Of a stretch of 64,000 nt of DNA, positions 10,628 to 20,570 are shown one piece after another. Below the pieces are notes generated by a model, which searched no databases, was not told the origin of the DNA, and saw nothing but the letters and a program-made list of their open reading frames with translations. Both the position numbers and the translations under genes were made by a program. The stretch is from contig NZ_CP059165.1 of assembly GCF_013466425.1 (NCBI RefSeq), positions 6,076,001-6,140,000 of the forward strand. Direction: 5' to 3'. How positions within the stretch are numbered: position 1 is the stretch's first letter; each line of letters begins with the position of its first letter. Origin of the DNA: Mycobacterium vicinigordonae. GTDB taxonomy: Bacteria > Actinomycetota > Actinomycetes > Mycobacteriales > Mycobacteriaceae.

Positions 10628-13600
10628 CCGTCACCGTGCCGGAACCGACGCTGGCCGACCGGAACCTCAAGGCGACCCGCTGGGTAGCCACTATCGCCGG
10701 GCTGATCGGATTCGTGTTGTCGGTCGCCACGCCGCTGCTGCCCGTCGTGCAGACCACCGCGATGCTGAACTGGCCGCAGAACGGCCAGCTGAACAGTGTG
10801 ACCTCGCCGCTGATCTCGCTGACGCCGGTGGACTTCAAAGCGTCGGTGCCGTGCACCATCGAACGGGACATGCCCGCCGAAGGCGGCGTGATCCTGGGCA
10901 CCGCGCCCAAGCAGGGTAAGGATGCCAACCTCAACGCGCTGTTCGTCGTCGTCAGCGCCAAGCGCGTGGACGTCACCGACCGTAACGTGGTGATCCTGTC
11001 GGTGCCGCGCGACCTGATGCGGTCGCCGGATTGCGAACGCATCGACATCACCTCCACCCACGCCGGGACATTCGCCGAGTTCGTCGGGCTCAAGGACCCG
11101 CGCGGCGCCCCGCTGCGCAGCGGCTTCCCCGACCCCAACCTGCGCCCGCAAATCGTCGGGGTATTTACCGACCTCACCGGCCCGGCGCCGCCGCAACTCA
11201 AGCTCTCGGCGACGGTGGACACCCGCTTCTCCACCACCCCCACCACCCTGAAACTGCTGGCCATGGTCGGCGCGCTAGTGTCCACGGTCGTCGCGTTGAT
11301 CGCGCTGTGGCGCCTCGACCAGCTCGACGGTCACCGGATGCGCCGCTGGATCCCGGCCAACTGGCGAAAATTCACCCTGCTCGACGGCGTGGTGATCTTC
11401 GCGTTCCTGCTTTGGCACGTGATCGGGGCCAATTCGTCGGACGACGGCTACATCCTGGGCATGGCGCGGGTGGCCGACCACGCCGGCTACATGTCCAACT
11501 ACTTCCGCTGGTTCGGCAGCCCCGAGGACCCGTTCGGCTGGTACTACAACCTGCTGGCGCTGATGACCCACGTCAGCGACGCGAGCATCTGGATGCGGCT
11601 GCCCGACCTGTTCGCCGGTCTGGTGTGCTGGCTGCTGCTGTCGCGCGAGGTGCTGCCAAGGTTGGGCCCAGCGGTTACCGCCAGCAAACCCGCCAACTGG
11701 GCGGCGGCCATGGTGCTATTGACCGCGTGGATGCCGTTCAACAATGGCCTGCGGCCCGAAGGCATCATCGCGCTCGGTTCGCTGGTCACCTACGTACTGA
11801 TCGAGCGGTCGATGCGGTACAGCCGACTGACGCCGGCCGCGCTGGCCATCATCACCGCGGCGTTCACCCTGGGCGTGCAGCCGACCGGCCTGATCGCGGT
11901 GGCGGCGTTGGTGGCCGGTGGTCGTCCAATCCTGCGGATCCTGGCCAAACGCCGTCGCATGGTGGGCGGCACATTGCCGTTGCTCTCGCCGATGCTGGCC
12001 GCGGGCACCATCATCCTGACTGTCGTGTTCGCCGACCAGACGCTGTCAACGGTGTTGGAAGCCACCCGGGTCCGCAGCAAGATCGGCCCGAGCCAAGCCT
12101 GGTACACCGAGAACCTGCGCTACTACTACTTGATCCTGCCCACCGTTGACGGTTCGCTCTCGCGCCGGTTCGGCTTCTTGATCACCGCGCTGTGCTTGTT
12201 CACGGCGGTGTTTATCATGTTGCGGCGCAAGCGAGTTCCCGGTGTGGCACGCGGCCCGGCGTGGCGGCTGATGGGTGTCATATTCGGCACCATGTTCTTC
12301 CTGATGTTCACCCCCACCAAGTGGGTGCATCACTTCGGGTTGTTCGCTGCGGTGGGGGCGGCGATGGCCGCTTTGACGACGGTGCTGGTATCTCCGGCGG
12401 TGTTGCGCTGGTCGCGCAACCGGATGGCGTTCCTAGCGGCGGTGTTCTTCCTGCTGGCGCTTTGCTTCGCCACCACCAACGGCTGGTGGTATGTGTCCAG
12501 CTACGGGGTGCCGTTCAACAGCACCATGCCCAAGATCGCCGGGATGACAGTCAGCACAATGTTTTTCGTGCTGTTCGCGCTGGCCGCGGTATATGCGGCG
12601 TGGCTGCACTTCGCGCCGCGGGGCAGCGGTGAGGGCAGAATCACCACCTTGCTCACCACTGCGCCGGTCTCATTGGCCGCCGGGTTCATGGCGCTGGTCT
12701 TCATCGCCTCAATGGGGATCGGCATCGTGCGGCAGTACCCCACCTACTCCAACGGCTGGTCGAATCTGCGCGCGTTCACCGGAGGTTGCGGCCTGGCCGA
12801 CGACGTCCTGGTCGAGCCGGACCCCAACGACGGCTTCATGACTCCGTTGCCCGGCGACTACGGTCCGCTGGGCCCGCTGGGCGGGTCCAACCCGGTCGGC
12901 TTCTCCCCAAACGGGGTACCGGAGCACACCGTGGCCGAGGCGATGGTGATGAAACCCAACCAGCCCGGCACCGACTACGACTGGGATGCTCCGACAAAGC
13001 TGAAGGCGCCCGGCATCAACGGATCGACGGTGCCGCTGCCGTACCAACTCGATCCGAAGCGAGTGCCGCTGGCCGGCACCTACACCACCGGCGCCCAGCA
13101 GCAGAGCCGGCTGGCGTCGGCCTGGTACACGCTGCCCAAGCCCGACCAGGCTTCGCTGGCGAGCCATCCGCTGGTGGTAATCACCGCAGCCGGCAAGATC
13201 ACCGGCAACAGCGTGCTGCACCACTTCACCAGCGGCCAGACCGTGGTGCTCGAGTACGCCCGCCAAGGTGCCGGCCCGCTGGTGCCCGCCGGGCGGTTAA
13301 TCCCCGACGACCTCTACGGCGAGCAGCCCAAAGCGTGGCGAAACCTGCGGTTCGCTCGCGACAAGATGCCGGCCGACGCCGTCGCGGTGCGGGTGGTTGC
13401 CGAGGACCTGTCCCTGACGCCGGAGGACTGGATCGCGATCACCCCGCCGCGGGTCCCCGAATTGCGATCGCTGCAGGAGTACGTCGGCTCCACCCAGCCG
13501 GTGCTGCTGGACTGGGCCGTCGGCCTGGCCTTCCCCTGCCAGCGACCGATGCTGCACACCAACGGCGTCACCGAGATCCCGCGGTTCCGCATTACGCCCG

Positions 13601-13848
13601 ACTACAACGCCAAGAAACTGGACACCGACACGTGGGAGGACGGTGTCAACGGCGGCCTGCTCGGCATCACCGACCTGCTGCTGCGCGCGCATGTGATGGC
13701 CACGTATCTGTCGCGCGACTGGGCGCGGGACTGGGGTTCGCTGCGCCAATTCGACACGCTGGTCGACGCTCCGCCCGCGCGGCTAGACCTGGGCGAGGCG
13801 ACGCGCAGCGGGCTGTGGTCACCGGGCCAGATCCGCATCAAGCCTTAG
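10624..13848 (+). CDS. embB: EmbB, arabinosyltransferase and ethambutol target
   Basis: Catalytic arabinosyltransferase acting with EmbA on arabinogalactan and the principal ethambutol target. The 1074-residue product matches M. tuberculosis EmbB (1098), which has a longer N-terminus. The catalytic-loop sequence [19 protein letters not shown] is intact: the Asp pair is residues 273-274, and the equivalent of Met306 is Met280 (codon 11461-11463). The residue matching M. tuberculosis Ile303 is also Ile. Other anchors are [39 protein letters not shown] and the C-terminal carbohydrate-binding region ending [15 protein letters not shown] 10624 overlaps the embA stop. It converges on the lipoprotein gene at 13878 with a 29-nt gap and no clear hairpin. 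Confidence 0.97.
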   Translation: MTVTVPEPTLADRNLKATRWVATIAGLIGFVLSVATPLLPVVQTTAMLNWPQNGQLNSVTSPLISLTPVDFKASVPCTIERDMPAEGGVILGTAPKQGKDANLNALFVVVSAKRVDVTDRNVVILSVPRDLMRSPDCERIDITSTHAGTFAEFVGLKDPRGAPLRSGFPDPNLRPQIVGVFTDLTGPAPPQLKLSATVDTRFSTTPTTLKLLAMVGALVSTVVALIALWRLDQLDGHRMRRWIPANWRKFTLLDGVVIFAFLLWHVIGANSSDDGYILGMARVADHAGYMSNYFRWFGSPEDPFGWYYNLLALMTHVSDASIWMRLPDLFAGLVCWLLLSREVLPRLGPAVTASKPANWAAAMVLLTAWMPFNNGLRPEGIIALGSLVTYVLIERSMRYSRLTPAALAIITAAFTLGVQPTGLIAVAALVAGGRPILRILAKRRRMVGGTLPLLSPMLAAGTIILTVVFADQTLSTVLEATRVRSKIGPSQAWYTENLRYYYLILPTVDGSLSRRFGFLITALCLFTAVFIMLRRKRVPGVARGPAWRLMGVIFGTMFFLMFTPTKWVHHFGLFAAVGAAMAALTTVLVSPAVLRWSRNRMAFLAAVFFLLALCFATTNGWWYVSSYGVPFNSTMPKIAGMTVSTMFFVLFALAAVYAAWLHFAPRGSGEGRITTLLTTAPVSLAAGFMALVFIASMGIGIVRQYPTYSNGWSNLRAFTGGCGLADDVLVEPDPNDGFMTPLPGDYGPLGPLGGSNPVGFSPNGVPEHTVAEAMVMKPNQPGTDYDWDAPTKLKAPGINGSTVPLPYQLDPKRVPLAGTYTTGAQQQSRLASAWYTLPKPDQASLASHPLVVITAAGKITGNSVLHHFTSGQTVVLEYARQGAGPLVPAGRLIPDDLYGEQPKAWRNLRFARDKMPADAVAVRVVAEDLSLTPEDWIAITPPRVPELRSLQEYVGSTQPVLLDWAVGLAFPCQRPMLHTNGVTEIPRFRITPDYNAKKLDTDTWEDGVNGGLLGITDLLLRAHVMATYLSRDWARDWGSLRQFDTLVDAPPARLDLGEATRSGLWSPGQIRIKP

Positions 13849-13877
13849 GCTCCTCAGCTGCTGGCCGGCTTCAAGAC

Positions 13878-15362
13878 TCAACGCGGCGCCGGCAGCGGCG
13901 TCGACTGGATGACAACCGCTCCCCCGCCGTCCAGCCCCTGCAACTGGCAATACCCGTCTGGCTTGGCGCGCAACGGGATTAGAGTGTTGTAGCCGGCCCA
14001 GTCGACGGTAGCCACCTCCGTCATCGCGTTGCTCAGTGTGCCGTGCAGCAGCCGCCACCGGGTTACCGCGGTGGCACCGTTCCAGATGGCACGGACACCG
14101 CCGTCGGTGAACAGCAGCTGTGGCGGCAGCACCGGGTCGCCCGTCCATTCGTCGAGGAACGCTCGATAGGTACCGTCGGCCAAGGTGGCGTCGTAGAGCA
14201 TGTCGCCGTCGGCCGCGAATTCGGTGATGTGCCCCGCGGTTCCCCAGCCGGAGAAGATGTTGCCGCCGGCCAGCTGTTGCAGGTTGCCCATGGCGCCTGC
14301 GCTGAGGTTGCCAGGGTGTGGCTGCGCACGAATCAGAGTGGCCTTGCGCGCGGCGAAGTCCAGGTGGATCCACTTCAGACGGGTCGGCACCGATCCACCA
14401 CCGGGCTGGGCGCGGCTGCCCTCGAAGTGGTTGTCGAACACCGTCAGCGTGTTCGGGTCCGGCATCTCGGCGTCGTGCTGAAAGGCAAACTCGACACCTT
14501 CGCCCATCTCGAAGGAGGAGTGTTTGCCGCCGAGCTGCCAGTTGATGGCGCCGCTGCGCGGGTCGATGTTGAATACCGTGGACACTGCCCGCAGGCTGAT
14601 CAGCAGGTTGCCCGACGGGTCCAGCGCGATTGAATTCATGTGGTACGGGTCGAACGCCTCGCCCGCCGTGTACTTTTCCGGCGAGTCCGCGACCGGCACA
14701 TGACTGAGCGCATCCCACTGGAACAACGTCTTGCGTGTCGCCACGTCCACCACCGTGGCGATGCAGTTGAACACCCGGCCGTCTTTGGGGCCGCCGACTG
14801 CGGTGAGGTCGGCAGTCACCTCCTGGTAGGCGGTGATCAGGGCATGGCCCTCAGGAGTGAGCCGGAACTCGTGGATGTCCGAGGATAGGTCTCCGCCGGG
14901 GGTGAGGGTGGTGAGCACGTTGTAGTGCTGGTCCGCGATGCAGTTGAAGCCGATACCGTGGCTGCCCATCCGCAGGCCCTGCCACCAGGTGAGCACCGGC
15001 CTGCCCTGATAGTTCTGCACCCGCAGGTTGCCGCCGACCTGGCCGGGCGGCAGCTCACGCTGCCACACCACGCGGCCGGCCTTGTCGGCGATGAGGAGGA
15101 TCGAGACACCCCCATCGGCGTTGGGATCGGCCGCCGAGGTACCGGAAACGAAGAATACATAGCCGGGTGCGCCGCCAGGCTTGTTGACATTGACGGTGTA
15201 GCCCAACGAACGTGCCGACACCTCGATGTTGCCCGGCGCGGGCGGCGGGCCCGGTGAATTGGGTGCCGCGTCATGGTCCCGCGAACTGCACGCGACCGCG
15301 GTCGCTCCCAGGGCACCACCGGCAATTAACCCGAATCCTCGCCTCGATATCCCGTTGGGCAC
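13878..15362 (-). CDS. Tat-type lipoprotein of the arylsulfotransferase (ASST) family
   Basis: Arylsulfotransferases move sulfate between phenolic compounds without PAPS; many actinobacterial homologues are uncharacterised. The 494-residue product starts with a twin-arginine signal (SRRGFGLIAGG) and a lipobox (TAVAC|SS), so it should be an exported lipoprotein. The body is a beta-propeller-like chain with family landmarks: SDIHEFRLTPEGHALI, PYHMNSIALDPSGNLLISLRA, FNIDPRSGAINWQLGG, FAFQHDAEMP, DNHFEGSRAQPGGGS. The GTG at 15362 gives a complete signal peptide. It is divergent from the SGNH-hydrolase lipoprotein gene with 50 nt between the starts. Sulfotransferase activity is not proven by the sequence; a structural propeller role is possible. 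Confidence 0.82.
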   Translation of the reverse strand: MPNGISRRGFGLIAGGALGATAVACSSRDHDAAPNSPGPPPAPGNIEVSARSLGYTVNVNKPGGAPGYVFFVSGTSAADPNADGGVSILLIADKAGRVVWQRELPPGQVGGNLRVQNYQGRPVLTWWQGLRMGSHGIGFNCIADQHYNVLTTLTPGGDLSSDIHEFRLTPEGHALITAYQEVTADLTAVGGPKDGRVFNCIATVVDVATRKTLFQWDALSHVPVADSPEKYTAGEAFDPYHMNSIALDPSGNLLISLRAVSTVFNIDPRSGAINWQLGGKHSSFEMGEGVEFAFQHDAEMPDPNTLTVFDNHFEGSRAQPGGGSVPTRLKWIHLDFAARKATLIRAQPHPGNLSAGAMGNLQQLAGGNIFSGWGTAGHITEFAADGDMLYDATLADGTYRAFLDEWTGDPVLPPQLLFTDGGVRAIWNGATAVTRWRLLHGTLSNAMTEVATVDWAGYNTLIPLRAKPDGYCQLQGLDGGGAVVIQSTPLPAPR

Positions 15363-15412
15363 CCGGCCATTACATCAGGCGGCGCTGCGGGACCGATGAA
15401 ACACTGGGCTGC
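15363..15412. promoter_or_regulatory. Divergent intergenic region between two lipoprotein genes
   Basis: These 50 bases separate the start codons of the ASST-family gene (-) and the SGNH-hydrolase gene (+), so promoters for both must lie here or inside the opposite coding region. I see no clear -10/-35 pair or operator palindrome. The arrangement suggests joint regulation. Confidence 0.4.
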
Positions 15413-16285
15413 ATGGGGTCGAAGCGGCTGGGCATCGCCATGCTGGTGGCCGGCGTGTGCGCCAGCTGCGCGACACCGCCGCCGGCGGGTCCGGGGTCGG
15501 CGGCGCGCTCCCGCTATGTCGCGATGGGCGACTCCTTCGCGGCCGCACCCGGCGTACCGGAGCCCGCCGAACCCGAACGATGTCACAAGTCGACCAACAA
15601 CTATCCTGCCGTGCTGGCCCGGCGGCTCGCATCGGCCGCCTTCCGCGACGCTACGTGCAGCGGCGCGACCGCCGACGACATCTACAGTCGCGCCCAGCAG
15701 ACCGGCGATGGCCTCATGCCGCGCCAACTGGACGCGCTCGACGCATCCACGGAACTGGTCACGATCACCATCGGCGCCAACGACGTCGGACTGGCCGCCG
15801 ACGCCGAGTCCTGCCAGGCCAAGGGCCCCGATCCGCAGCCGTGCATTGGGGGATTCGTCATCGACCAGGTCGACAGCGTTTCTCGGCTGATCGCTGACCA
15901 GGTACCGGTCTGGGCCGCAATGCTCGACGAGGTCCGCGCCCGGTCCCCGCGCGCGCGGATCATCCTGGTGGGGTACGGGCTGTTCCTGCGGGCCGACGGC
16001 TGTTATCCCGAGCAGCCGGTCTTGCCGCACGACGCCAATTATCTACAAGCCAAAATTGACGAGCTCGACGACAGGCAGCGGGAACTCGCGGCCGAAAAGG
16101 GGGTCGAATTCTTCGACACCCGTCCAATGTCGGTTGGCCACGACATGTGCGCACCTCACGCGGAGCGATATGTAGAGGGTTACGTCACCAAGAAACATGC
16201 GGTGCCGTTGCATCCAACTGCCCTGGGCGCGGCGGCGATCGGTAACGCGCTGACCGATTATTTGGTGTTGTCGCAGAACAAGTGA
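15413..16285 (+). CDS. SGNH/GDSL-family hydrolase, predicted lipoprotein
   Basis: Predicted exported esterase or lipase of the SGNH hydrolase superfamily; the substrate is unknown. The 290-residue chain has a signal sequence ending in a lipobox (CAS|C at about residue 19) and all conserved blocks: GDSFAAAPG (nucleophile Ser), SGATADD (block II Gly), GANDVG (block III Asn) and HPTALG near the C-terminus (catalytic His). ATG 15413 gives a proper signal peptide; an in-frame extension to 15212 would run into the divergent lipoprotein gene. A GC hairpin, CCCGG-N6-CCGGG at 16288-16303, follows the stop. With the ASST-family and small secreted genes it forms an exported-protein group between embB and fadE35. 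Confidence 0.85.
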   Translation: MGSKRLGIAMLVAGVCASCATPPPAGPGSAARSRYVAMGDSFAAAPGVPEPAEPERCHKSTNNYPAVLARRLASAAFRDATCSGATADDIYSRAQQTGDGLMPRQLDALDASTELVTITIGANDVGLAADAESCQAKGPDPQPCIGGFVIDQVDSVSRLIADQVPVWAAMLDEVRARSPRARIILVGYGLFLRADGCYPEQPVLPHDANYLQAKIDELDDRQRELAAEKGVEFFDTRPMSVGHDMCAPHAERYVEGYVTKKHAVPLHPTALGAAAIGNALTDYLVLSQNK

Positions 16286-16534
16286 GGCCCGGCGTTCACC
16301 GGGTTCATCGGAATTTACGTTGCATCAACGCTTTTCGTAGGCCTCCGGAATGGCATCTGACTTACCGAATATTGACGTTAGATCAAATGCCAGGCGTTTC
16401 TCCCTGCAGAAATCAAGATCAGTCGGTAGTTAAGCGAACAAAATAGTCAATCGGCGGAAACCGAATGTTTGGTTTGGGGGAATTGCGTCAATATCTGGAT
16501 CGCTATCAATGCGAAATCAGAGATTGGCAGGGCA
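16286..16534. other. Low-GC intergenic leader
   Basis: About 250 nt with clearly lower GC than the flanking genes. It contains A/T-rich runs (GTTAAGCGAACAAAATAGTC at 16427-16446) and the hairpin at 16288-16303 just after the SGNH gene. No convincing ORF on either strand. It most likely holds the promoter and leader of the secreted-protein gene at 16535. Confidence 0.5.
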
Positions 16535-17032
16535 ATGCGTCCGATTCGATTGGGTTTACCCGCTGCGACAATCACTGTCCTCATGGCGTCGACGGTGATC
16601 TTGGGAGCGGGCGCGGCGGGCGCCACCGGGGCGATACCGATCAACGCCGTTCTCCGAAATTGCGACTTCAGTCAAGTCCAGACCGCCCTGGAGGTACCGC
16701 ATTCCAACATGGGCCACGGCACCGCCCAGATCACCAGCACCGGATCAAGCGTCACCGCCCACGTGAATCTGCTCGTCGCCGGCGAACCCGGCCATCACTT
16801 CGACGTCGGACTGATCCAGGAACCGATGCCTTCGTCGGCAACCTGCGGTCCCGGCGCCCCGGGCACCACGTTCACCGGCGTGGATACCGACGCGAGCGGC
16901 CAGGTCGACGTGACCCTCCAGGCGCCGATTAGGCAAGGGACGACGGGCGTCTGGATCATGATCGAATCCGGCAACCCGCACAACAACGCCCCGGCCGAGT
17001 TCTACACCACCGAATTCCTGGCACCGGTCTAG
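16535..17032 (+). CDS. Small secreted protein of unknown function
   Basis: 165-residue protein with a typical Sec signal: basic MRPIR start, hydrophobic LPAATITVLMASTVILGAGAAG, and Ala-rich cleavage near residues 30-34. The mature part is hydrophilic, rich in Gly, Thr and Val in alternating patterns (TAQITSTGSSVTAHVNLLV) suggestive of a beta-sandwich, and has two cysteines that could pair. I do not recognise a named family. ATG 16535 is chosen because it starts the signal sequence cleanly; the reading frame is open upstream to 16469 but that part looks like leader. fadE35 follows 36 nt downstream and may be co-transcribed. Confidence 0.75.
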   Translation: MRPIRLGLPAATITVLMASTVILGAGAAGATGAIPINAVLRNCDFSQVQTALEVPHSNMGHGTAQITSTGSSVTAHVNLLVAGEPGHHFDVGLIQEPMPSSATCGPGAPGTTFTGVDTDASGQVDVTLQAPIRQGTTGVWIMIESGNPHNNAPAEFYTTEFLAPV

Positions 17033-17068
17033 CCCGAAAGAGTCCGGCGCTGTAATAGCGTCGAGTTC

Positions 17069-18847
17069 ATGACGGAGTACGCCCCGGAGTCCGTGGATCG
17101 GCTACCGTTCTCCACGCCAGCCAAATCGCTGCGCTACCGAACCGAAAACTACCGCGGTGCAACGGGTCTCAACTGGTACCTGAGCGATCCCACGTTGCAG
17201 TTCACCATGGCCTACTATCTGCAGCCCGATGAGCTGGCCGTGGCCGAACCCCAGCTGAGGAACATCGGCGCACTGATGGGCGGGCCGGTCACGCGCTGGG
17301 CCGACGAGACCGACCGCAACCCGCCGCGGCTGGAACGCTACGACCGGTGGGGCCATGACATCAGTCGCGTCGTGTTACCCGAGTCGTTCCAGCAATCCAA
17401 GCGGGCAGTGCTCGATGCGCAGCAGGAGTTGCGTACGGCGATGCGCGGCGCGGGTTTTCGCTCAACACTGCCGCTGTTCGCGGCCAACTACCTGCTGGAC
17501 CAGGCCGACATCGGGATGGCCTGCGCGCTGGGCACCGGAGGCGGCATGGTCCAGTCGCTGGTGGCCGCCTACGCGCCGCCCGACGTGCGTGAGCATGTGC
17601 TGGCCAAGTTCGAGTCCGGCGAGTGGGCCGGCGAGACGGCGCAGCTGCTCACCGAGCGCACTGGCGGGTCGGATCTGGGCGCGCTGGAAACAACGGCCAC
17701 GCCCACGGGCGACGGCGGCGTTTGGCTCATCAATGGCTTCAAATGGTTCGCGTCCAACTGCGCCGGTGAGGCATTCGTGGTGCTGGCCAAGCCCGAAGGC
17801 GCCCCAGACTCCAGCCGCGGGGTTGCCAACTTCCTGGTGCTGCGGACACGGCGGGACGGCACCCGCAACGGGGTACGGTTGCGTCGGCTCAAGGACAAAC
17901 TCGGCACCCGCTCGGTCGCATCCGGCGAGGTGGAATTTGTCGACGCAGAAGCGTTCCTGCTGTCCCAGGAACCCTCAGCCGAGGCCGGTCCGTCCGACGG
18001 CAAGGGACTGGGCCGAATGATGGAGCTGACCAACGCCGCACGGTTGGGCATCGCCCTGTTCGCGCTCGGCAACGCCCGCAGGGCCCTGGTCGAATCGCTG
18101 TGCTACGCCCGGCAGCGACAGGCGTTCGGCGGTCCGCTGATCGACAAGCCGTTGGTCCGTCGCAAGCTGGCCGAGATGATCGTCGACGTCGAGGCGGCCC
18201 AGACGCTGGTGTTCGACGGCACCGGCGCGGTCAACCATCGCCAACCGCGTAGCCTGCGCCAGCGCATCGCGGTACCGGTCACCAAGCTGCGGGTCGCCCG
18301 GCTGGGCATTACCGCCGCCTCGGACGCGATCGAGATGCACGGCGGCAACGGTTACATTGAAACCTGGCCGGTAGCAAGGCTTTTGCGTGACGCCCAGGTG
18401 AACACCATCTGGGAGGGCCCGGACAACATTCTCTGTCTGGACGTGCGACGCGGCATCGCGAAGGCGCGTGCGCACGAGCCGCTGCTGGCGCGGTTGCGAG
18501 ACGCGGTGTCAGTGTCCGATGACGACGCCACGACCGGCCTGGTCGCCGAGCGGATCGAGGATCTGGCCGCGGCCGTGACGGCCTGGGAAAAGCTGGACGA
18601 TCGGGCGGGTGAAGCGCGGCTGTTCCCGCTGGCTCAGTTCATGGGCGACGTCTACGCGGGCGCACTGCTCACCGAGCAGGCGGCATGGGAGCGGGATGCT
18701 CGCCATGGAGAACGCAAGGCGCTGGTGGCGCGGCTGTACGCGCAGCGCTACCTTGCCGATCGCGGACCGCTGCGCGGTATCGACACCGACTGCGACGAAG
18801 CACTGGAACGCTTCGACGAGCTGGCCGACGGCGCACTGGCGCAGTAA
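17069..18847 (+). CDS. fadE35: FadE35, acyl-CoA dehydrogenase family (AidB-like)
   Basis: Flavoprotein of the acyl-CoA dehydrogenase superfamily. The 592-residue product equals H37Rv FadE35 in length and position. Landmarks are LLTERTGGSDLGALETTA (flavin-binding loop), WLINGFKWFASNCAGEAFVVLA, RLKDKLGTRSVASGEVEF, and EMHGGNGYIETWPVARLLRDAQVNTIWEGPDN in the C-terminal helical part. The N-terminal extension (residues 1-150) and the C-terminal extra domain resemble the AidB branch rather than classic beta-oxidation enzymes, so the substrate is uncertain. It lies convergent to accD4 with a 137-nt gap; H37Rv has IS1557 at this point and here there is none. Confidence 0.93.
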   Translation: MTEYAPESVDRLPFSTPAKSLRYRTENYRGATGLNWYLSDPTLQFTMAYYLQPDELAVAEPQLRNIGALMGGPVTRWADETDRNPPRLERYDRWGHDISRVVLPESFQQSKRAVLDAQQELRTAMRGAGFRSTLPLFAANYLLDQADIGMACALGTGGGMVQSLVAAYAPPDVREHVLAKFESGEWAGETAQLLTERTGGSDLGALETTATPTGDGGVWLINGFKWFASNCAGEAFVVLAKPEGAPDSSRGVANFLVLRTRRDGTRNGVRLRRLKDKLGTRSVASGEVEFVDAEAFLLSQEPSAEAGPSDGKGLGRMMELTNAARLGIALFALGNARRALVESLCYARQRQAFGGPLIDKPLVRRKLAEMIVDVEAAQTLVFDGTGAVNHRQPRSLRQRIAVPVTKLRVARLGITAASDAIEMHGGNGYIETWPVARLLRDAQVNTIWEGPDNILCLDVRRGIAKARAHEPLLARLRDAVSVSDDDATTGLVAERIEDLAAAVTAWEKLDDRAGEARLFPLAQFMGDVYAGALLTEQAAWERDARHGERKALVARLYAQRYLADRGPLRGIDTDCDEALERFDELADGALAQ

Positions 18848-18984
18848 TTCCCTCTCGACTGTGAGCCCCACGACGCTCAATCGGCGTGTCGCGCAGCAGG
18901 ATTCACCCTCACCGGAGAAACGGGCCGACGGCAGAGACGGCGGAGCCGGCAAAGGGAGGCGACGGTAGGAAGACGACGAGGTGC

Positions 18985-20562
18985 TTAGACCGGGATCAGG
19001 CCGTGCTTACGGCCAACCCGCCACCACAACTGCTTGTCCCGCAACAGGTGCAGCGACCTGCGTAGCAGCAGTCGAGTGTCATGCGGGTCGATCACCGCGT
19101 CGATGAATCCGCGTTCGGCGGCGGTCCACGGGATCGCCATGTTGAGGTTGTAGCCCTCGATGAAGTCCTTCTTGATTTGCTGCGCCTCGGGCGTCGTCGG
19201 ATCGGGGAAGCGCTTCATCAGCAACTGCGCAGCCCCCTCGGCGCCGATCACCGCGATACGCGCGGTCGGCCACGCGAAGTTGAAGTCGGCGGTCAGCTGC
19301 TTGGAGCCCATCACCGCGTACGCGCCGCCGAACGACTTCCGCACGGTGATCGTCACCTTCGGCACGTCCGCCTCGACCACCGCGTACAGGAACCGCCCAC
19401 CGCGCTTGATGATGCCGTTCTTCTCCTGCTCGGCTCCGGGCAGGAAGCCGGGCGTGTCCACTACGAACACCAGCGGGACGTTGAACGCGTCGCAGAACCG
19501 GATGAAACGCGCCGCCTTGTCCGAGGCCTCGTTGTCGATCGATCCGGACAGGTGCATCGGCTGGTTGGCGATCACGCCGACAGGACGCCCGTCCACCCGG
19601 GCGAAGCCGGTGATGATGGCCGGTCCCTGACCGGCGGCGACGTCCAGGAAGTCGCCGTCGTCGAAGATCCGCAGCAGGATCTCGTGCATGTCGTAGGCCA
19701 TGTTGTCCGAATCCGGCACGATCGAGTCGAGCTCGAGATCCGTCGGCGTGATCTCTGGCTCCAATCCCGGGTTGACGATCGGCGCGTTGTCGAAGCAGTT
19801 GGACGGCAGGAACGACAGGAAGTCCCGCACGTACTGGAAGGCGGCCTCCTCGGACTCGACCACCTGATGCAGGTTGCCGTACCGGGCTTGGGCGTCGGCG
19901 CCACCGAGCTCGTCCAGGCTCACCTCTTCGCCGGTGACCTCCTTGATCACATCGGGGCCGGTGACGAAGAAGTAGCCCTGGTCGCGGACCGCGACCAGCA
20001 AATCATCCTGGATTGGCGAATACACCGCACCGCCCGCGCACTTTCCGAAGATCAAGGAGATCTGCGGCACCTGCCCGGACAGGATCTCGTGACGCCGGCC
20101 AAGTTCGGCGTACCAGGCCAGCGAGGTAGCCGCGTCCTGGATGCGGGCGCCGCCGGAGTCCTGGATGCCGATAATCGGGCAGTTGACCATCGCGCACCAC
20201 TCCATCAGGCGCGCGACCTTGCGGCCGAACATCTCCCCGACGGTGCCCTGGAACACGGTCTGGTCGTGCGAGAACACTCCGACCGGGCGACCGTCGATCA
20301 ACCCGTGACCGGTGACCACCCCGTCGCCGTACAGCGCGTTCGGGTCGCCCGGGGTCTTGCACAGCGCACCGATCTCAAAGAAGGTGCCCGGGTCCAGCAG
20401 GGCATGCACGCGGGCCCGCGCACTTGGGATGCCCTTTTTCTCGCGCTTGGCGGCAGCCTTCTCGCCGCCGGGTTCCTTGGCCAGCTCCAAGCGGTCACGA
20501 AGCTCGGCCAGCTTCTCGGCGGTGGAATGGACGACGACGGGGGCTGGAGCTGCTTCGGTCAC
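18985..20562 (-). CDS. accD4: AccD4, acyl-CoA carboxylase beta subunit for mycolate synthesis
   Basis: Carboxyltransferase subunit of the long-chain acyl-CoA carboxylase that makes the carboxylated C24-C26 chain condensed by Pks13. The 525-residue product has the carboxyltransferase hallmarks: [26 protein letters not shown], the oxyanion-hole Gly pairs, and [16 protein letters not shown] in the C-terminal half. It begins at GTG 20562, 8 nt after the pks13 stop, as the third gene of a fadD32-pks13-accD4 operon. The biotin-carrying AccA3 subunit is encoded elsewhere. Confidence 0.97.
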   Translation of the reverse strand: MTEAAPAPVVVHSTAEKLAELRDRLELAKEPGGEKAAAKREKKGIPSARARVHALLDPGTFFEIGALCKTPGDPNALYGDGVVTGHGLIDGRPVGVFSHDQTVFQGTVGEMFGRKVARLMEWCAMVNCPIIGIQDSGGARIQDAATSLAWYAELGRRHEILSGQVPQISLIFGKCAGGAVYSPIQDDLLVAVRDQGYFFVTGPDVIKEVTGEEVSLDELGGADAQARYGNLHQVVESEEAAFQYVRDFLSFLPSNCFDNAPIVNPGLEPEITPTDLELDSIVPDSDNMAYDMHEILLRIFDDGDFLDVAAGQGPAIITGFARVDGRPVGVIANQPMHLSGSIDNEASDKAARFIRFCDAFNVPLVFVVDTPGFLPGAEQEKNGIIKRGGRFLYAVVEADVPKVTITVRKSFGGAYAVMGSKQLTADFNFAWPTARIAVIGAEGAAQLLMKRFPDPTTPEAQQIKKDFIEGYNLNMAIPWTAAERGFIDAVIDPHDTRLLLRRSLHLLRDKQLWWRVGRKHGLIPV

Positions 20563-20570
20563 GTGGCTAC

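Noticed and set aside
18848..18984. Insertion sequence at the IS1557 position of H37Rv
   Set aside because: Only 137 nt lie between fadE35 and accD4; no transposase, inverted repeat or target duplication is seen.
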